Below, one piece after another: positions 25,069-33,891 of a stretch of DNA of 64,000 nt (its first letter is position 1; each line of letters begins with the position of its first letter). Under the pieces are notes generated by a model. It had not been told where the DNA came from. It ran no database searches and saw only the letters and a list, made by a program, of their open reading frames with translations. This DNA is from Chryseobacterium sp. FH2 (GTDB lineage: Bacteria; Bacteroidota; Bacteroidia; Flavobacteriales; Weeksellaceae). The stretch spans positions 372,001 through 436,000 of the forward strand of contig NZ_LFNE01000001.1 in assembly GCF_001045455.1 (NCBI RefSeq). Direction: 5' to 3'. Made by a program: the position numbers and the translations under genes.

Positions 25069-25580
25069 GATGATGAGTTGATTAGCTGTTCTATTTCTTT
25101 TTTCTGTTCCGCATATTTTTGTTGTAGCTCTGAGCCATCGCCCATTCTTTTGTAATATTCCAATGCTTTATTACCGAAAAATTTTCTGTGAAAATCTGAG
25201 ACGTCCGGGATTTGAGGAAAAACTTTGTGAAAAAGCATTTCATAATAAGCCTGAAATTCTCTTTCATTTTTATCTTCAACCACTTGCCCCGGAGCTTTTT
25301 GTCTTACATGAAGCATTTCATGGGCGACCATATTTAAGACCAAATTCAAATCAAAATCAAAAATGTTTCTGGGGATCATTACCTTTTGTGGCCGTCCTAA
25401 TTCCCCTTCGGCTGTTAAAAGCATAGAATTGGGTGAAAGTTCTTCTCTAAAACCGAATCCTGCAAAGTTTTCATGTTCTAAATTAAATGAATAAACTAAA
25501 AATTTTGCAGCATCTATAATTTGGTTGTGCTCTTTGTAAGCGTTAAGGTGTAGATTGACTTGTTCTAAATTCATTCCCAA
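25065..25580 (-). CDS. Hypothetical protein with HExxH motif (metallopeptidase-like)
   Basis: 171 aa without a signal peptide. Residues about 80-95 read NLVLNMVAHEMLHVRQKAPG, a gluzincin-type HExxH helix with hydrophobic flanks, plus acidic residues further on (NEREFQAYYEML), which could provide the third zinc ligand Glu. The C-terminus is Lys/Glu-rich. It resembles SprT- or DUF4157-like mini-peptidases but I cannot name the family. Start is MGMNLEQ; the second Met at 25574 is equally possible. Translationally coupled to csaA. Confidence 0.6.
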   Translation of the reverse strand: MGMNLEQVNLHLNAYKEHNQIIDAAKFLVYSFNLEHENFAGFGFREELSPNSMLLTAEGELGRPQKVMIPRNIFDFDLNLVLNMVAHEMLHVRQKAPGQVVEDKNEREFQAYYEMLFHKVFPQIPDVSDFHRKFFGNKALEYYKRMGDGSELQQKYAEQKKEIEQLINSSS

Positions 25581-25776
25581 ATATGTTTTAACAAATGTAT
25601 TAAAATAATAAAAACAGTAGTGCTATTTTGTTAGATTGAAATTTTTATTGTTTAAAATCAATGAGTTATAAAAAAATAACTGAATTTCTGAAATATTCAT
25701 GCAAGATTCTTCAAAAAACGGATTTATTTAATGAGTACTCAAAATAAGTAATGTTTAATGAACTGAATTTAAAATA

Positions 25777-26355
25777 ATGAAAAAATTAATGGTACTTAAA
25801 GCTTTTATAATTGCTTTTATTTCTTTTTTAGGATTGTCTTTGATGACGTCTTGCAATGACGATGTGTATGAGCCAATTCCCGTGAAGAATGGTGATGAAA
25901 ATGGAACGTACAGAGCCAAACTAATTACAACACAGGGAATTAACCGGACAGAAAAAATTATTGATTTTGTGACAAAAGATTCTGTCATTACCTATAAGGA
26001 ATTTCCAATAAAGGAAATTGTAAAAGCGGTGATAAAGGATGATGCAAAAGCAAATGCAGCTGTTACGGCAATGGGAAAAATTGAGTATAAACTTAATTTT
26101 TCCCCGAAAATAATTACAGAGCATAATGTAATAGAACTGACTTTTGCTCCTGAAAAACTGATATTGCAAATTCCTGTTGACGGACAAACGAAAAATACCG
26201 TAGTGACATTGGCAACATCAGAAAAAGGATACTTTATAGGACAAGATTTTTCGATGAGATTTGGTTTTGTAGCAGATAAAATTACGGTAGACGGAACGGA
26301 TTTGACTCCTTATGAGAAAATTAAATATGATTTCCCATACTGTTTAAAGTATTAA
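25777..26355 (+). CDS. Lipoprotein, DUF4840-like
   Basis: The signal MKKLMVLKAFIIAFISFLGLSLMTSCNDD has a lipobox MTSC. The remaining 165 aa are beta-rich: NGTYRAKLITTQG, FVTKDSVITYKEFPIKEIV, KIEYKLNFSPKI, VIELTFAPEKLILQIPVDGQTK and a terminal FPYCLKY. The pattern fits the DUF4840 family of Bacteroidota lipoproteins; this is a memory-based match of moderate strength. It is followed by a terminator and then the sigma factor gene. Confidence 0.65.
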   Translation: MKKLMVLKAFIIAFISFLGLSLMTSCNDDVYEPIPVKNGDENGTYRAKLITTQGINRTEKIIDFVTKDSVITYKEFPIKEIVKAVIKDDAKANAAVTAMGKIEYKLNFSPKIITEHNVIELTFAPEKLILQIPVDGQTKNTVVTLATSEKGYFIGQDFSMRFGFVADKITVDGTDLTPYEKIKYDFPYCLKY

Positions 26356-26374
26356 TTAATGTTTATGGCCCCCG

Positions 26375-26411
26375 AATAGGTTGTGCTTTGTAAAAAGGCA
26401 GCCTATTTTTG
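26375..26411 (+). terminator. Terminator after the DUF4840-like gene
   Basis: AATAGGTTG (26375-26383) pairs with CAGCCTATT (26399-26407, one G-T pair), followed by TTTTG. The 3' end also reads TATTTTTG (26404-26411), a possible -7 box for the sigma gene at 26462, without a good -33 element. Confidence 0.65.
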
Positions 26412-26461
26412 TATTATGTTAAATAAATCAATTATTAAAATAGGTATGTTGTAAATTTTAC

Positions 26462-27028
26462 ATGGAAATAAGCAAGGAACAGATTTTGGTAAACCGTCTT
26501 TTGAAAAAGGAAGAAACCGCTTGGAAAGAGCTTTTTGGGGCTTATTCAGGTAACCTTACTTATGTCTGTTCGCGATATATTACAGGTAGAGATAACGTGC
26601 ATGACGTATTGCAAAACAGCTTTATTAAAATGTTTAACTCCATTGGTTCTTTTGAATATAGAGGCGAAGGATCTTTGAAGGCATGGCTTACGAGAATTGT
26701 AGTTAATGAATCTTTAAAACACCTCAAGCAAAATATGAATAGCGGGAATTTTACAGATGTGTTGGAGATACCCGATGTACCCAATGAAGAGGAACCTAAT
26801 CTGGAAGAAATCCCGAAACCTGTGATGATGGAAATGATTCGTCAGCTTCCTGACGGATACCGGACGGTTTTTAACCTTTTTGTATTTGAGAGAAAGAGCC
26901 ATAAAGAAATTGCAGAAGATTTAGGAATAGCTGAAAACTCTTCTGCCTCACAGCTTCACAGAGCAAAGGCAATGCTTGTTCGGAAAGTAAATGAATATAA
27001 AATGTCAAAAAAAGCGCAATATGGATGA
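26462..27028 (+). CDS. ECF RNA polymerase sigma factor
   Basis: 188-aa extracytoplasmic-function sigma factor. Region 2: WKELFGAYSGNLTYVCSRYI, DNVHDVLQNSFIKMFNSIGSF (region 2.2/2.3), EGSLKAWLTRIVVNESLKHL. A linker with acidic repeats (EIPDVPNEEEPNLEEIPKP) precedes region 4: MIRQLPDGYRTVFNLFVFERKSHKEIAEDLG, then ENSSASQLHRAKAMLVRKV, the DNA-binding helix-turn-helix. Its last 8 bases overlap the start of the downstream gene (ATGGATGA), the classic layout for a sigma factor and its anti-sigma factor. Confidence 0.93.
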   Translation: MEISKEQILVNRLLKKEETAWKELFGAYSGNLTYVCSRYITGRDNVHDVLQNSFIKMFNSIGSFEYRGEGSLKAWLTRIVVNESLKHLKQNMNSGNFTDVLEIPDVPNEEEPNLEEIPKPVMMEMIRQLPDGYRTVFNLFVFERKSHKEIAEDLGIAENSSASQLHRAKAMLVRKVNEYKMSKKAQYG

Positions 27029-28403
27029 TCAATGGTTAAATAATCTGCGCAATAAAATGGAAGATCACTCAGAGGATGTTCCGGACGGATTGTGGGATGC
27101 TATCAGAGATGAATTATTCTATGAAGGTGATGAAAATAAAATTATAAGATTAAATTTAGAAAATGAACTAAAAGCGCAGGAAAAATCTGCCCAAATTGAT
27201 ATTAAAACGAAAATTTACCGTGCTGTGGGGATTGCGGCTGTTCTTGCTGCATGCTTTTTTGTGGGTAAAGAATTATTAAATCTAAATACTTCTGAACAGA
27301 AAAAAGCGTCAACAAAAGTTTATGCCAATAAAGATAATGTAAAAACAGTTAATAAAACTTCTGAAACTCAACACGCTTCAATACGAAATGAAAATATAAT
27401 CCCTAAACAGACTTTTAGGTCTGATAATTGTCTGAATAGTAGTGTTTTAACTCAAAATGTAAAGAAAAATATTTCAGGTCAAAAATTAAGAGAAGAAAAA
27501 ACGAACGATAATATTTTTTTGAAGCCTCAGGAAGAGTCTAAAGCAACAAATTTATTCAGCCAAAATCAAAGTATTGCTAAGGAAAATCAAGTTGTTACAG
27601 AAAATGTGAATCCCGCTGAGAAAGGTGAAGAAAATAAAGAGCTTCTTGCTGATAATCAAAATATTTTGAGCCCCAAAAGTGCTGATGAAGCAAAGCAGAA
27701 AACCCCAAAATCTACAAAATGGATGTTGAGTATGCTTACGGGAAATGCTTCTTCAGGTTCTGCGGAACAGTTCCCGGGGTATGCAACTGCTGCGGGGAAA
27801 CCAATGAGTGTAGCTGAAGTATATCAAAGTTCTGACGGAGATCCTTTTGTGGAGGTGCTTTTGGCGAATCAAAACAAAGAAGTTGAAGCAAGGGTAAGGC
27901 ATAAAACGCCGGTTACTTTTGGCTTGTCTTTATACTATAATCTTGGCAAAAGATGGGGTATAGGAACGGGTATGAATTACACCAAACTATCCTCAGAAAT
28001 TCACTCAGGGAGCAGTACGAATTATATTAGGACAGATCAGTCGGTTCACTATATCGGAATTCCTGTTCAGGTTAATTATAATATTGTCAAGAAAGGAAGA
28101 TTTACAGGATATATTACTGCAGGGGCATTGGCTGAAAAAGCGATTTCAGGAAAGCAAAAGACTCAATATGTTGTAGATAATATTGTAAAAGATGAGTTTA
28201 CGGAGAAAGTTGATGTAACCCCTCTGCAGGTTTCTGTAAACAGTGCCGCCGGACTTCAGTTTAAAGTAATACATAACATAGGTATTTATGCGGAGCCGGG
28301 TGTAGCGTATCATTTCAGGGATGACAGCCAGCTGAATACGATTTACAAAGAAAAACCATTTAATTTCAATATGAAGTTCGGAATCAGGCTGCAGATTGAT
28401 TAA
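27021..28403 (+). CDS. Probable anti-sigma factor fused to an outer-membrane beta-barrel
   Basis: The start was set at 27021 (MDDQWLNNLRNKMEDHSEDV), which gives the 8-bp overlap with the sigma gene. Order: a cytoplasmic segment of about 60 residues with DVPDGLWDAIRDELF, one membrane helix (YRAVGIAAVLAACFFVGKELL), a disordered, Gln/Asn/Lys-rich stretch of about 190 residues, and a C-terminal barrel of about 160 residues (TFGLSLYYNLGKRWGIGTGM, YIGIPVQVNYNIVKKGRFTGY, AAGLQFKVIHNIGIYAEPG, FNMKFGIRLQI) of PorT/OMP_b-brl type. A single chain spanning both membranes could relay an outer-membrane signal to the sigma factor. Topology is inferred. Confidence 0.75.
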   Translation: MDDQWLNNLRNKMEDHSEDVPDGLWDAIRDELFYEGDENKIIRLNLENELKAQEKSAQIDIKTKIYRAVGIAAVLAACFFVGKELLNLNTSEQKKASTKVYANKDNVKTVNKTSETQHASIRNENIIPKQTFRSDNCLNSSVLTQNVKKNISGQKLREEKTNDNIFLKPQEESKATNLFSQNQSIAKENQVVTENVNPAEKGEENKELLADNQNILSPKSADEAKQKTPKSTKWMLSMLTGNASSGSAEQFPGYATAAGKPMSVAEVYQSSDGDPFVEVLLANQNKEVEARVRHKTPVTFGLSLYYNLGKRWGIGTGMNYTKLSSEIHSGSSTNYIRTDQSVHYIGIPVQVNYNIVKKGRFTGYITAGALAEKAISGKQKTQYVVDNIVKDEFTEKVDVTPLQVSVNSAAGLQFKVIHNIGIYAEPGVAYHFRDDSQLNTIYKEKPFNFNMKFGIRLQID

Positions 28404-28527
28404 ATAATTTTTTTGAAATAATAACATCTAATGTTTTTGGATATCAGTGCTGTATTTTGTAGCCCTGTAGATAATCACATGCCTGTTTTTAATTATTGAA
28501 ACTTAATACAACCAATAAATATTTTAT

Positions 28528-29496
28528 ATGAGAGTAAAATTAATTTTTTTAGCGTGTTATTTATTTTTAAATATCTTGAATATCAATGCGCAGTGTACAC
28601 CGACCATCACAAGTCCCAGACTTGGAGTAATGTTTCAGGATAAAGTAGTTTTTTGTACTACGGAAACTGAAATTCTTTCCGTAACGCAAACTTATGATAC
28701 CTATCAATGGTATAAACAAGAGTGGGATTGGCAGAGCCCGAATAATAATCCTTGGGTTGCTATTCCGAACGCAACATCACAGACACTGACAATCAATGGA
28801 GCGGATGATATGCTTTATTATTTTAAAGTCGCTGTTACCCAGGGGGGATGTTCCGCAGAGAGCCCGGCGATAATGTCAGACGGATATGCTTATGGACTTC
28901 CTTTTATGATGGCAGATTTCATACCGGGAACTTATCAGGAAATACAGCCGGGAGAATATAACGTTTGTTCCGGAGCAACTGTGCAACTTGACAATGGATT
29001 TCCTTTGGTGTATGGAACACATACTTGGTTTAAATGTATTCCAAGCAGTAATCCGCCTTCGCCTACAGATCCTTGTATCATTCCTGGAGCTACAGGTGAT
29101 ACTTTCGTTGCGCATGATTCCGGTGAATATGGTTTCTATGCCTGTACAGAATATTGTCCGGATATGTGTGAAATGCTAAGTGATGCGGCCTTTATAAAAT
29201 TAAATTTTGGAGAATGGGGCTTCTGTAGCTTAGGAACAGGAGAAACGAAGCCGAAACAGAATAATCTGAGCATTTATCCCAACCCTACGACACAATTTTT
29301 ATATATCGGAAAGGAATCTGACAAATCATATGCAGATATTTCCATCATAGATATGTCTGGGAAAATTGCTTTACAAAAACAAAATCATAAATACACAGAA
29401 GCGATTGATGTAAGTAAGCTTGTTCCGGGAACGTATTTTATTATTTCAAAAAATGCAGAAGGAAAAGTGTATAAAAACAAGTTTATCAAAAAATAA
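28528..29496 (+). CDS. T9SS-secreted protein (type A sorting domain)
   Basis: A signal peptide (MRVKLIFLACYLFLNILNINAQ) is followed by two Ig-like or PKD-like segments rich in Cys and Trp (TYDTYQWYKQEWDWQ, TQGGCSAESPAI, GTHTWFKC, SGEYGFYACTEYCPDMCEM). The C-terminal 75 residues are a sorting domain: LSIYPNPTTQFLYIGKE, ADISIIDMSGKIAL, LVPGTYFIISKNAEGKVYKNKFIKK. So it is exported by type IX secretion and released or anchored at the cell surface. Probably a gene of the sigma-factor locus by position; the ligand is unknown. Confidence 0.85.
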   Translation: MRVKLIFLACYLFLNILNINAQCTPTITSPRLGVMFQDKVVFCTTETEILSVTQTYDTYQWYKQEWDWQSPNNNPWVAIPNATSQTLTINGADDMLYYFKVAVTQGGCSAESPAIMSDGYAYGLPFMMADFIPGTYQEIQPGEYNVCSGATVQLDNGFPLVYGTHTWFKCIPSSNPPSPTDPCIIPGATGDTFVAHDSGEYGFYACTEYCPDMCEMLSDAAFIKLNFGEWGFCSLGTGETKPKQNNLSIYPNPTTQFLYIGKESDKSYADISIIDMSGKIALQKQNHKYTEAIDVSKLVPGTYFIISKNAEGKVYKNKFIKK

Positions 29497-29547
29497 AGAA
29501 GTTCGGTGTTATCGGATTTTAGTTTTTTCAATAAATATCCTTGGTCG

Positions 29548-29580
29548 GCGCAGACATTTTGTCTGCGCTGTTTTTTTTAT
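29548..29580 (+). terminator. Strong terminator after the T9SS gene
   Basis: GCGCAGACA (29548-29556) and TGTCTGCGC (29560-29568) form a 9-bp GC-rich stem with a 3-nt loop, followed by TG and eight T. Confidence 0.85.
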
Positions 29581-29689
29581 TTAAAATTAAATTTAAACTA
29601 TCAAAATTATGTTTTTGCTGAAATTTATAAAGATTAATATTGATTTTGTAAAATGAAATATTAATTATTTTTACACCAAAACACAGTGT

Positions 29690-31225
29690 ATGCTGATAAA
29701 AATTTACGGAAGTGCAATTCACGGGGTTGCCGCTCAAACAATTACTATTGAAGTAAATATAGATACCGGTGGAGTAGGTTATCACCTTGTTGGTCTGCCT
29801 GATAATGCAATAAAGGAAAGTAGCTACAGGATTTCGGCAGCTTTAAAAAATGTTGGTTATAAAATTCCCGGAAAAAAAATTACGATTAATATGGCTCCCG
29901 CCGATCTTAGAAAAGAAGGTGCGGCGTATGATTTGAGCATTGCCGTGGGAATTTTGACAGCTTCGGACCAGATTTTAGCTGAAAATGTTCAGGATTATAT
30001 CATTATGGGAGAGCTTTCATTGGATGGAAGCTTACAGCCGATCAAAGGGGTTTTGCCAATCGCTATTCAGGCCAGAGAAGAAGGTTTTAAAGGGATTATT
30101 TTACCTAAACAAAATACCAGAGAAGCGGCAATTGTTAACAATCTTGATGTATTTGCCGCTGAAAATATTAAACAGGTTATTGATTTCTTTAATGAAGGAA
30201 AGCCTCTCGAAAAAGTTGAAATTGACACCCGAAAAGAATTTCAGGAAAGGATAAATGATTTTCCTTTTGATTTTTCTGAAGTTAAAGGTCAGGAAACGGC
30301 AAAAAGAGCCATGGAAGTTGCGGCTGCAGGAGGACACAATATTATTCTTATCGGCCCTCCCGGAAGCGGAAAAACCATGCTGGCAAAACGTGTTCCGAGT
30401 ATTCTTCCTCCATTGACTTTAAAAGAAGCTTTGGAAACTACAAAAATACATTCTGTTGCAGGAAAAATGGGAAGAAATACATCTTTAATGACGATTCGTC
30501 CTTTTAGAAATCCACATCATACAATATCTGATGTTGCATTGGTTGGCGGTGGCGGTTATCCACAGCCCGGCGAAATTTCTTTGGCGCACAATGGTGTTTT
30601 GTTTCTGGATGAAATGCCGGAATTCAAAAGAACTGTTTTAGAAGTAATGAGACAACCTTTAGAAGATCGGGAGGTAACAATTTCAAGAGCAAGGTTTACG
30701 GTAAATTATCCCGCAAGTTTTATGTTGGTTGCATCGATGAATCCCAGCCCGAGCGGATATTTTCCGGATGATCCGAATAATACCTCATCAACTTATGAAA
30801 TGCAACGCTATATGAATAAGCTTTCAGGACCGCTTTTGGATAGAATAGATATTCATATTGAAGTACAGAAAGTGGAATTTGAGCAACTGGCAGAAAAGAG
30901 AAAAGGAGAAAAAAGTGGAGATATTAGAAAACGTGTTTTAAAGGCGCGTGAAATTCAGGAGGAAAGATATAAAGATTTAAAAATCAGTTATAACGCTCAA
31001 ATCGGGCCAAAGGAAATTGAAAAACATTGTGCATTGAACCAGGCTTCTTTCGACTTGATAAAAATGGCAATGGAAAAACTTAATCTTTCTGCAAGAGCCT
31101 ATGACAGAATTTTAAAAGTTGCAAGGACAATTGCTGATCTGGATGAATCTGAAAATATTCTTTCCGAACACATTTCTGAAGCGATACAATACAGAAGCCT
31201 GGATAGAGAATTTTGGAATGTTTAG
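29690..31225 (+). CDS. comM: YifB-family magnesium-chelatase-like AAA+ ATPase (ComM)
   Basis: 511 aa in three parts: an N-terminal Lon-protease-like domain (IYGSAIHGVAAQTITIEVNI, GLPDNAIKESSYRISAAL, YDLSIAVGIL, GELSLDGSLQPIKGVLPI), the AAA+ core with Walker A IGPPGSGKTMLAKR, HHTISDVALVGGGG, Walker B VLFLDEMPEF and sensor ASMNPSPSGY, and a C-terminal helical part (LSARAYDRILKVARTIADL). In naturally transformable bacteria ComM is a branch-migration helicase that extends integrated single strands. dprA, also in the window, is in line with a transformation role. Confidence 0.92.
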   Translation: MLIKIYGSAIHGVAAQTITIEVNIDTGGVGYHLVGLPDNAIKESSYRISAALKNVGYKIPGKKITINMAPADLRKEGAAYDLSIAVGILTASDQILAENVQDYIIMGELSLDGSLQPIKGVLPIAIQAREEGFKGIILPKQNTREAAIVNNLDVFAAENIKQVIDFFNEGKPLEKVEIDTRKEFQERINDFPFDFSEVKGQETAKRAMEVAAAGGHNIILIGPPGSGKTMLAKRVPSILPPLTLKEALETTKIHSVAGKMGRNTSLMTIRPFRNPHHTISDVALVGGGGYPQPGEISLAHNGVLFLDEMPEFKRTVLEVMRQPLEDREVTISRARFTVNYPASFMLVASMNPSPSGYFPDDPNNTSSTYEMQRYMNKLSGPLLDRIDIHIEVQKVEFEQLAEKRKGEKSGDIRKRVLKAREIQEERYKDLKISYNAQIGPKEIEKHCALNQASFDLIKMAMEKLNLSARAYDRILKVARTIADLDESENILSEHISEAIQYRSLDREFWNV

Positions 31226-31952
31226 AAATTAAAAAACCACTGGGAACAGCTAGTGTTGATTTGATATTATTAAACTTATTATGTGATTGTTACTTTATAA
31301 AGCCTTTGCGTAAACCACTTTATGAAACCTATAAATTTCTACCGATTATAAAATATATTTTATAATTAATCACATCGTTATTTATAAACATTTGATTATG
31401 TAGATATCTATAGGAGTAATAATATTAAATATCAATTTCAGTTCTTAAGTGATTCAATAATCCGAACCACCATTTTAATATAGTTTCTGTATCCATACTT
31501 TCTCCATTGTACATTATTCTAATGTCTTTTTGATGTACAATTTAAAAAGTCATAGATACGAGAGAGATATTTCTATATTGTTTTCTGTGACCTTTTGTTT
31601 AATTAAAGCATCTATATGAATCTTTTTAATCTAAGTTCATTTTTGTTGGGAAAAAAGAAAGCAGTACTAACTTGCTTTCTTTCGTGTTTTTAGAATCAAT
31701 CGTTTATTAAAAAATGTTTGGAAAGTAATTAGGAGAGGGAGAGTTATCCTAATTACCTAGTTAATACCTTTAGAATTCATGAGTTAGTTGATCTATTTTA
31801 AATCACATAATTTAATAGTTTATTAAGTTAAGAATGAATGGTTTAATATTGTGTTTATAGTGTGCAAAAGTATATATTGCCAATATTCAAAACTAATAAT
31901 AGTCTGTAACTAATCGGAAAAATAATATATACTTTAATGTGTATTATGCCTT
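31226..31952. other. Gene-poor AT-rich region with hairpins
   Basis: About 730 bp without an intact gene. It holds a hairpin AAAGAAAGCA / TGCTTTCTTT (31654-31663, 31673-31682) followed by CGTGTTTTT, which looks like a plus-strand terminator without a gene, and a 10-bp inverted repeat GTAATTAGGA / TCCTAATTAC (31725-31734, 31747-31756). A possible minus-strand coding remnant is listed separately. The mixture of orphan terminator, inverted repeat and remnant points to past insertion and decay. Confidence 0.5.
31425..31622 (-). pseudogene. Possible decayed coding remnant
   Basis: On the minus strand a short frame ends at 31425 with a peptide MDTETILKWWFGLLNHL, preceded in frame by VHQKDIRIMYNGES and, in other frames back to about 31622, by segments such as DALIKQKVTENNIEISL. 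The codon use and helix-like composition look coding, but stops and frame changes interrupt it. No family was recognised; chance reading frames in AT-rich DNA are a real alternative. Confidence 0.25.
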
Positions 31953-33530
31953 TTATTCTCTTGTTTTTTTTGAAAGTTGTTGAGCGATGAATTCAGACGG
32001 AGAGATTTTCATTTCTTTTTTAAACATTTGAGTAAAACGACTATGTGAGGAATAACCAGTGATTTCTGCCAAATAATCGATTTTGTAATTAAGATATTCT
32101 GGATTATTTATCATTTTTTTTATAATGTATCTAATCCTAATATTATTTAGATAATCACTAAAATTCTTCCCTCTGTAGTTTTGTAATAAATAATTAATAT
32201 ATTTTGTATTACTATTAAAAATAATAGCCATATTTGATATATTGAAGTTCTTACCAGTAAAAATTTCACTATTTTCAAATTCCTCTAATTTTTGTAATAA
32301 CTCAGTAGTTTTCTTTTCAGATAAGGGTTCTTTAGAGGTAGTGTTTACTTTAGATGAAACACTTTGAATTTCTTTGTTTTTTACTTTCTCAAAATCATCA
32401 ATGATTTTCTCATATTGAATTTTTATTTTTTTATTTTGGTAGTTTTTGTACCCCCCTATGAATAAAGTAAATACTATTAATAAAATTGAAATAATGATAA
32501 ATAATAACGAAACCTTTTTCTCAGTTTTAATTTCATTTTTAGTCTTTTTTAAAATATTCTTTGCGGCTGTTTCTTTTGAATTTGAAACTAAAATACCATT
32601 GTCGATTATTCTTTTTTTTATACTATCCGCCTTTTTTACTTCCTTATTCAAAGTATAGTATTCATCAAATACTTCATCTATTTGCAGTTCCAAATTCTTG
32701 TCGGCCATTTTATCGGCTAAAGTTTTGGATTTATTAATATAAATAAGCGCTGAATTTATATTCTTCAACTTTATTTCTGCAGCAGCATAACGAATATAGA
32801 AATAGGCCAAATAGAAATTATTATTATCATCAATTGCCTTCAATCCTTTTTCATAATAAAATTTTGAAAGTTTATAATTTTGTAGGTTATAATAGTTAAC
32901 GCCAATATTTAACAAAGCTGGTATATAGGCTTTTGAATAGCCAGCAAAGGGAAATTCTTTTTTTAAATCTTCCAAGTAGCTAAGTGCTAATAAGTTTGCA
33001 GATAGAGCTTTCTTATGTTTTTTTTGTTTACTATAGACGGCTGAAATTCTCTGATAAATTATTGATCTATCAATTAAAAAGTTTTCTCTATCAAGTTTAC
33101 TAGTGTACTGAAGTGCTCGCTCTAAATATTCATTACTTTCAGCTTCCATATTTAGATTATTATACAAGGATGCAATTATGCCACTAGTCTTTGGTTTAAA
33201 ATAAATAAGGTTTGATTTTATTGCAATAGAATCTGCTTTTAGAGATACATCTAAGGAAGAAGACAAATTGTGTTGCATTTCATATCCTTGTATAATAACA
33301 AATAAAGCTTTTACTCTTTGCCAATCATTGATAGATGACCTATATAAAGAGTCACCTTTTAGTAGGATTTCATCAGAAGTAATTTTCTTATCATTTCTTA
33401 AAATTTTATCTGTAATATGATTAAAATATCTATTTTCTTTTGATATACTTAAGTCCTGACAAAAAATATTTGCATAATTTATTAGAAAACAAAATATAAA
33501 AATATGTTTTATTATTAAGTGATTTATCAT
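31953..33530 (-). CDS. TPR-TM-AraC-type transcriptional regulator
   Basis: 525 aa with a signal-like N-terminus (IFIFCFLINYANIFCQ), then a TPR-like periplasmic region of about 270 residues (NSALIYINKSKTLADKMADK, LINIGVNYYNLQNYKLS-type helices), a single membrane helix (VSLLFIIISILLIVFTLFIG, about residue 345-365), a short linker and a C-terminal AraC/HTH domain: FSDYLNNIRIRYIIKKMI, DYLAEITGYSSHSRFTQMFKKEMKISPSEF. This one-component layout, with a periplasmic TPR sensor and a membrane-bound AraC domain, is widespread in Chryseobacterium. Its target could be the adhesin-like gene transcribed behind it on the same strand; that is inference. Confidence 0.82.
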   Translation of the reverse strand: MINHLIIKHIFIFCFLINYANIFCQDLSISKENRYFNHITDKILRNDKKITSDEILLKGDSLYRSSINDWQRVKALFVIIQGYEMQHNLSSSLDVSLKADSIAIKSNLIYFKPKTSGIIASLYNNLNMEAESNEYLERALQYTSKLDRENFLIDRSIIYQRISAVYSKQKKHKKALSANLLALSYLEDLKKEFPFAGYSKAYIPALLNIGVNYYNLQNYKLSKFYYEKGLKAIDDNNNFYLAYFYIRYAAAEIKLKNINSALIYINKSKTLADKMADKNLELQIDEVFDEYYTLNKEVKKADSIKKRIIDNGILVSNSKETAAKNILKKTKNEIKTEKKVSLLFIIISILLIVFTLFIGGYKNYQNKKIKIQYEKIIDDFEKVKNKEIQSVSSKVNTTSKEPLSEKKTTELLQKLEEFENSEIFTGKNFNISNMAIIFNSNTKYINYLLQNYRGKNFSDYLNNIRIRYIIKKMINNPEYLNYKIDYLAEITGYSSHSRFTQMFKKEMKISPSEFIAQQLSKKTRE

Positions 33531-33891
33531 ATTTATTTCGATTACATAAATATATTTTAATTATTATACAAATAAACAAATAATAAATAAGTGTATTAAT
33601 GAATAATTAAAATTTTATTTTCTGAATAACTATAAAAAAGTATAAGGCAAGTAGCTAAAAGTTTAAAGTGAGTAGCACTTCCACCAAGTCAATTGATAAG
33701 AAAGGGCTTAACTGAAATCTCCTTGGATAAAAGATGGAGAGTTTTTTTGAATAGGTATGGATGAATGAAGCTGTCTCAAAAAGTAATATATATTCCTGAA
33801 ACCTCCTAAGTAACAAAGTTTGCTAAGTTAAAAGCCGGGTTATTATTTGAGACAGCCTCTTTACAAAGGACAAGTATATTATGATTATATT
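33531..33891. other. Intergenic region with hairpin and inverted-repeat element
   Basis: About 360 bp between the regulator and the adhesin-like gene, both on the minus strand. TCTCC (33718-33722) and GGAGA (33736-33740) flank a 13-nt loop followed by GTTTTTTT, a weak plus-strand terminator. The small inverted-repeat element at 33768-33859 follows. No gene was seen. Confidence 0.5.
33768..33859. mobile_element. MITE-like or IS-end remnant
   Basis: Imperfect inverted repeats GA[A/G]GCTGTCTCAAA bound 92 bp: the left end is AGCTGTCTCAAA (33769-33780) and the right end TTTGAGACAGCCT (33846-33858). The GGCTGTCTCAAA sequence resembles terminal inverted repeats seen on insertion sequences. No transposase is present. 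It may instead be a plain terminator hairpin with a very long loop; no target duplication was identified. Confidence 0.4.
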
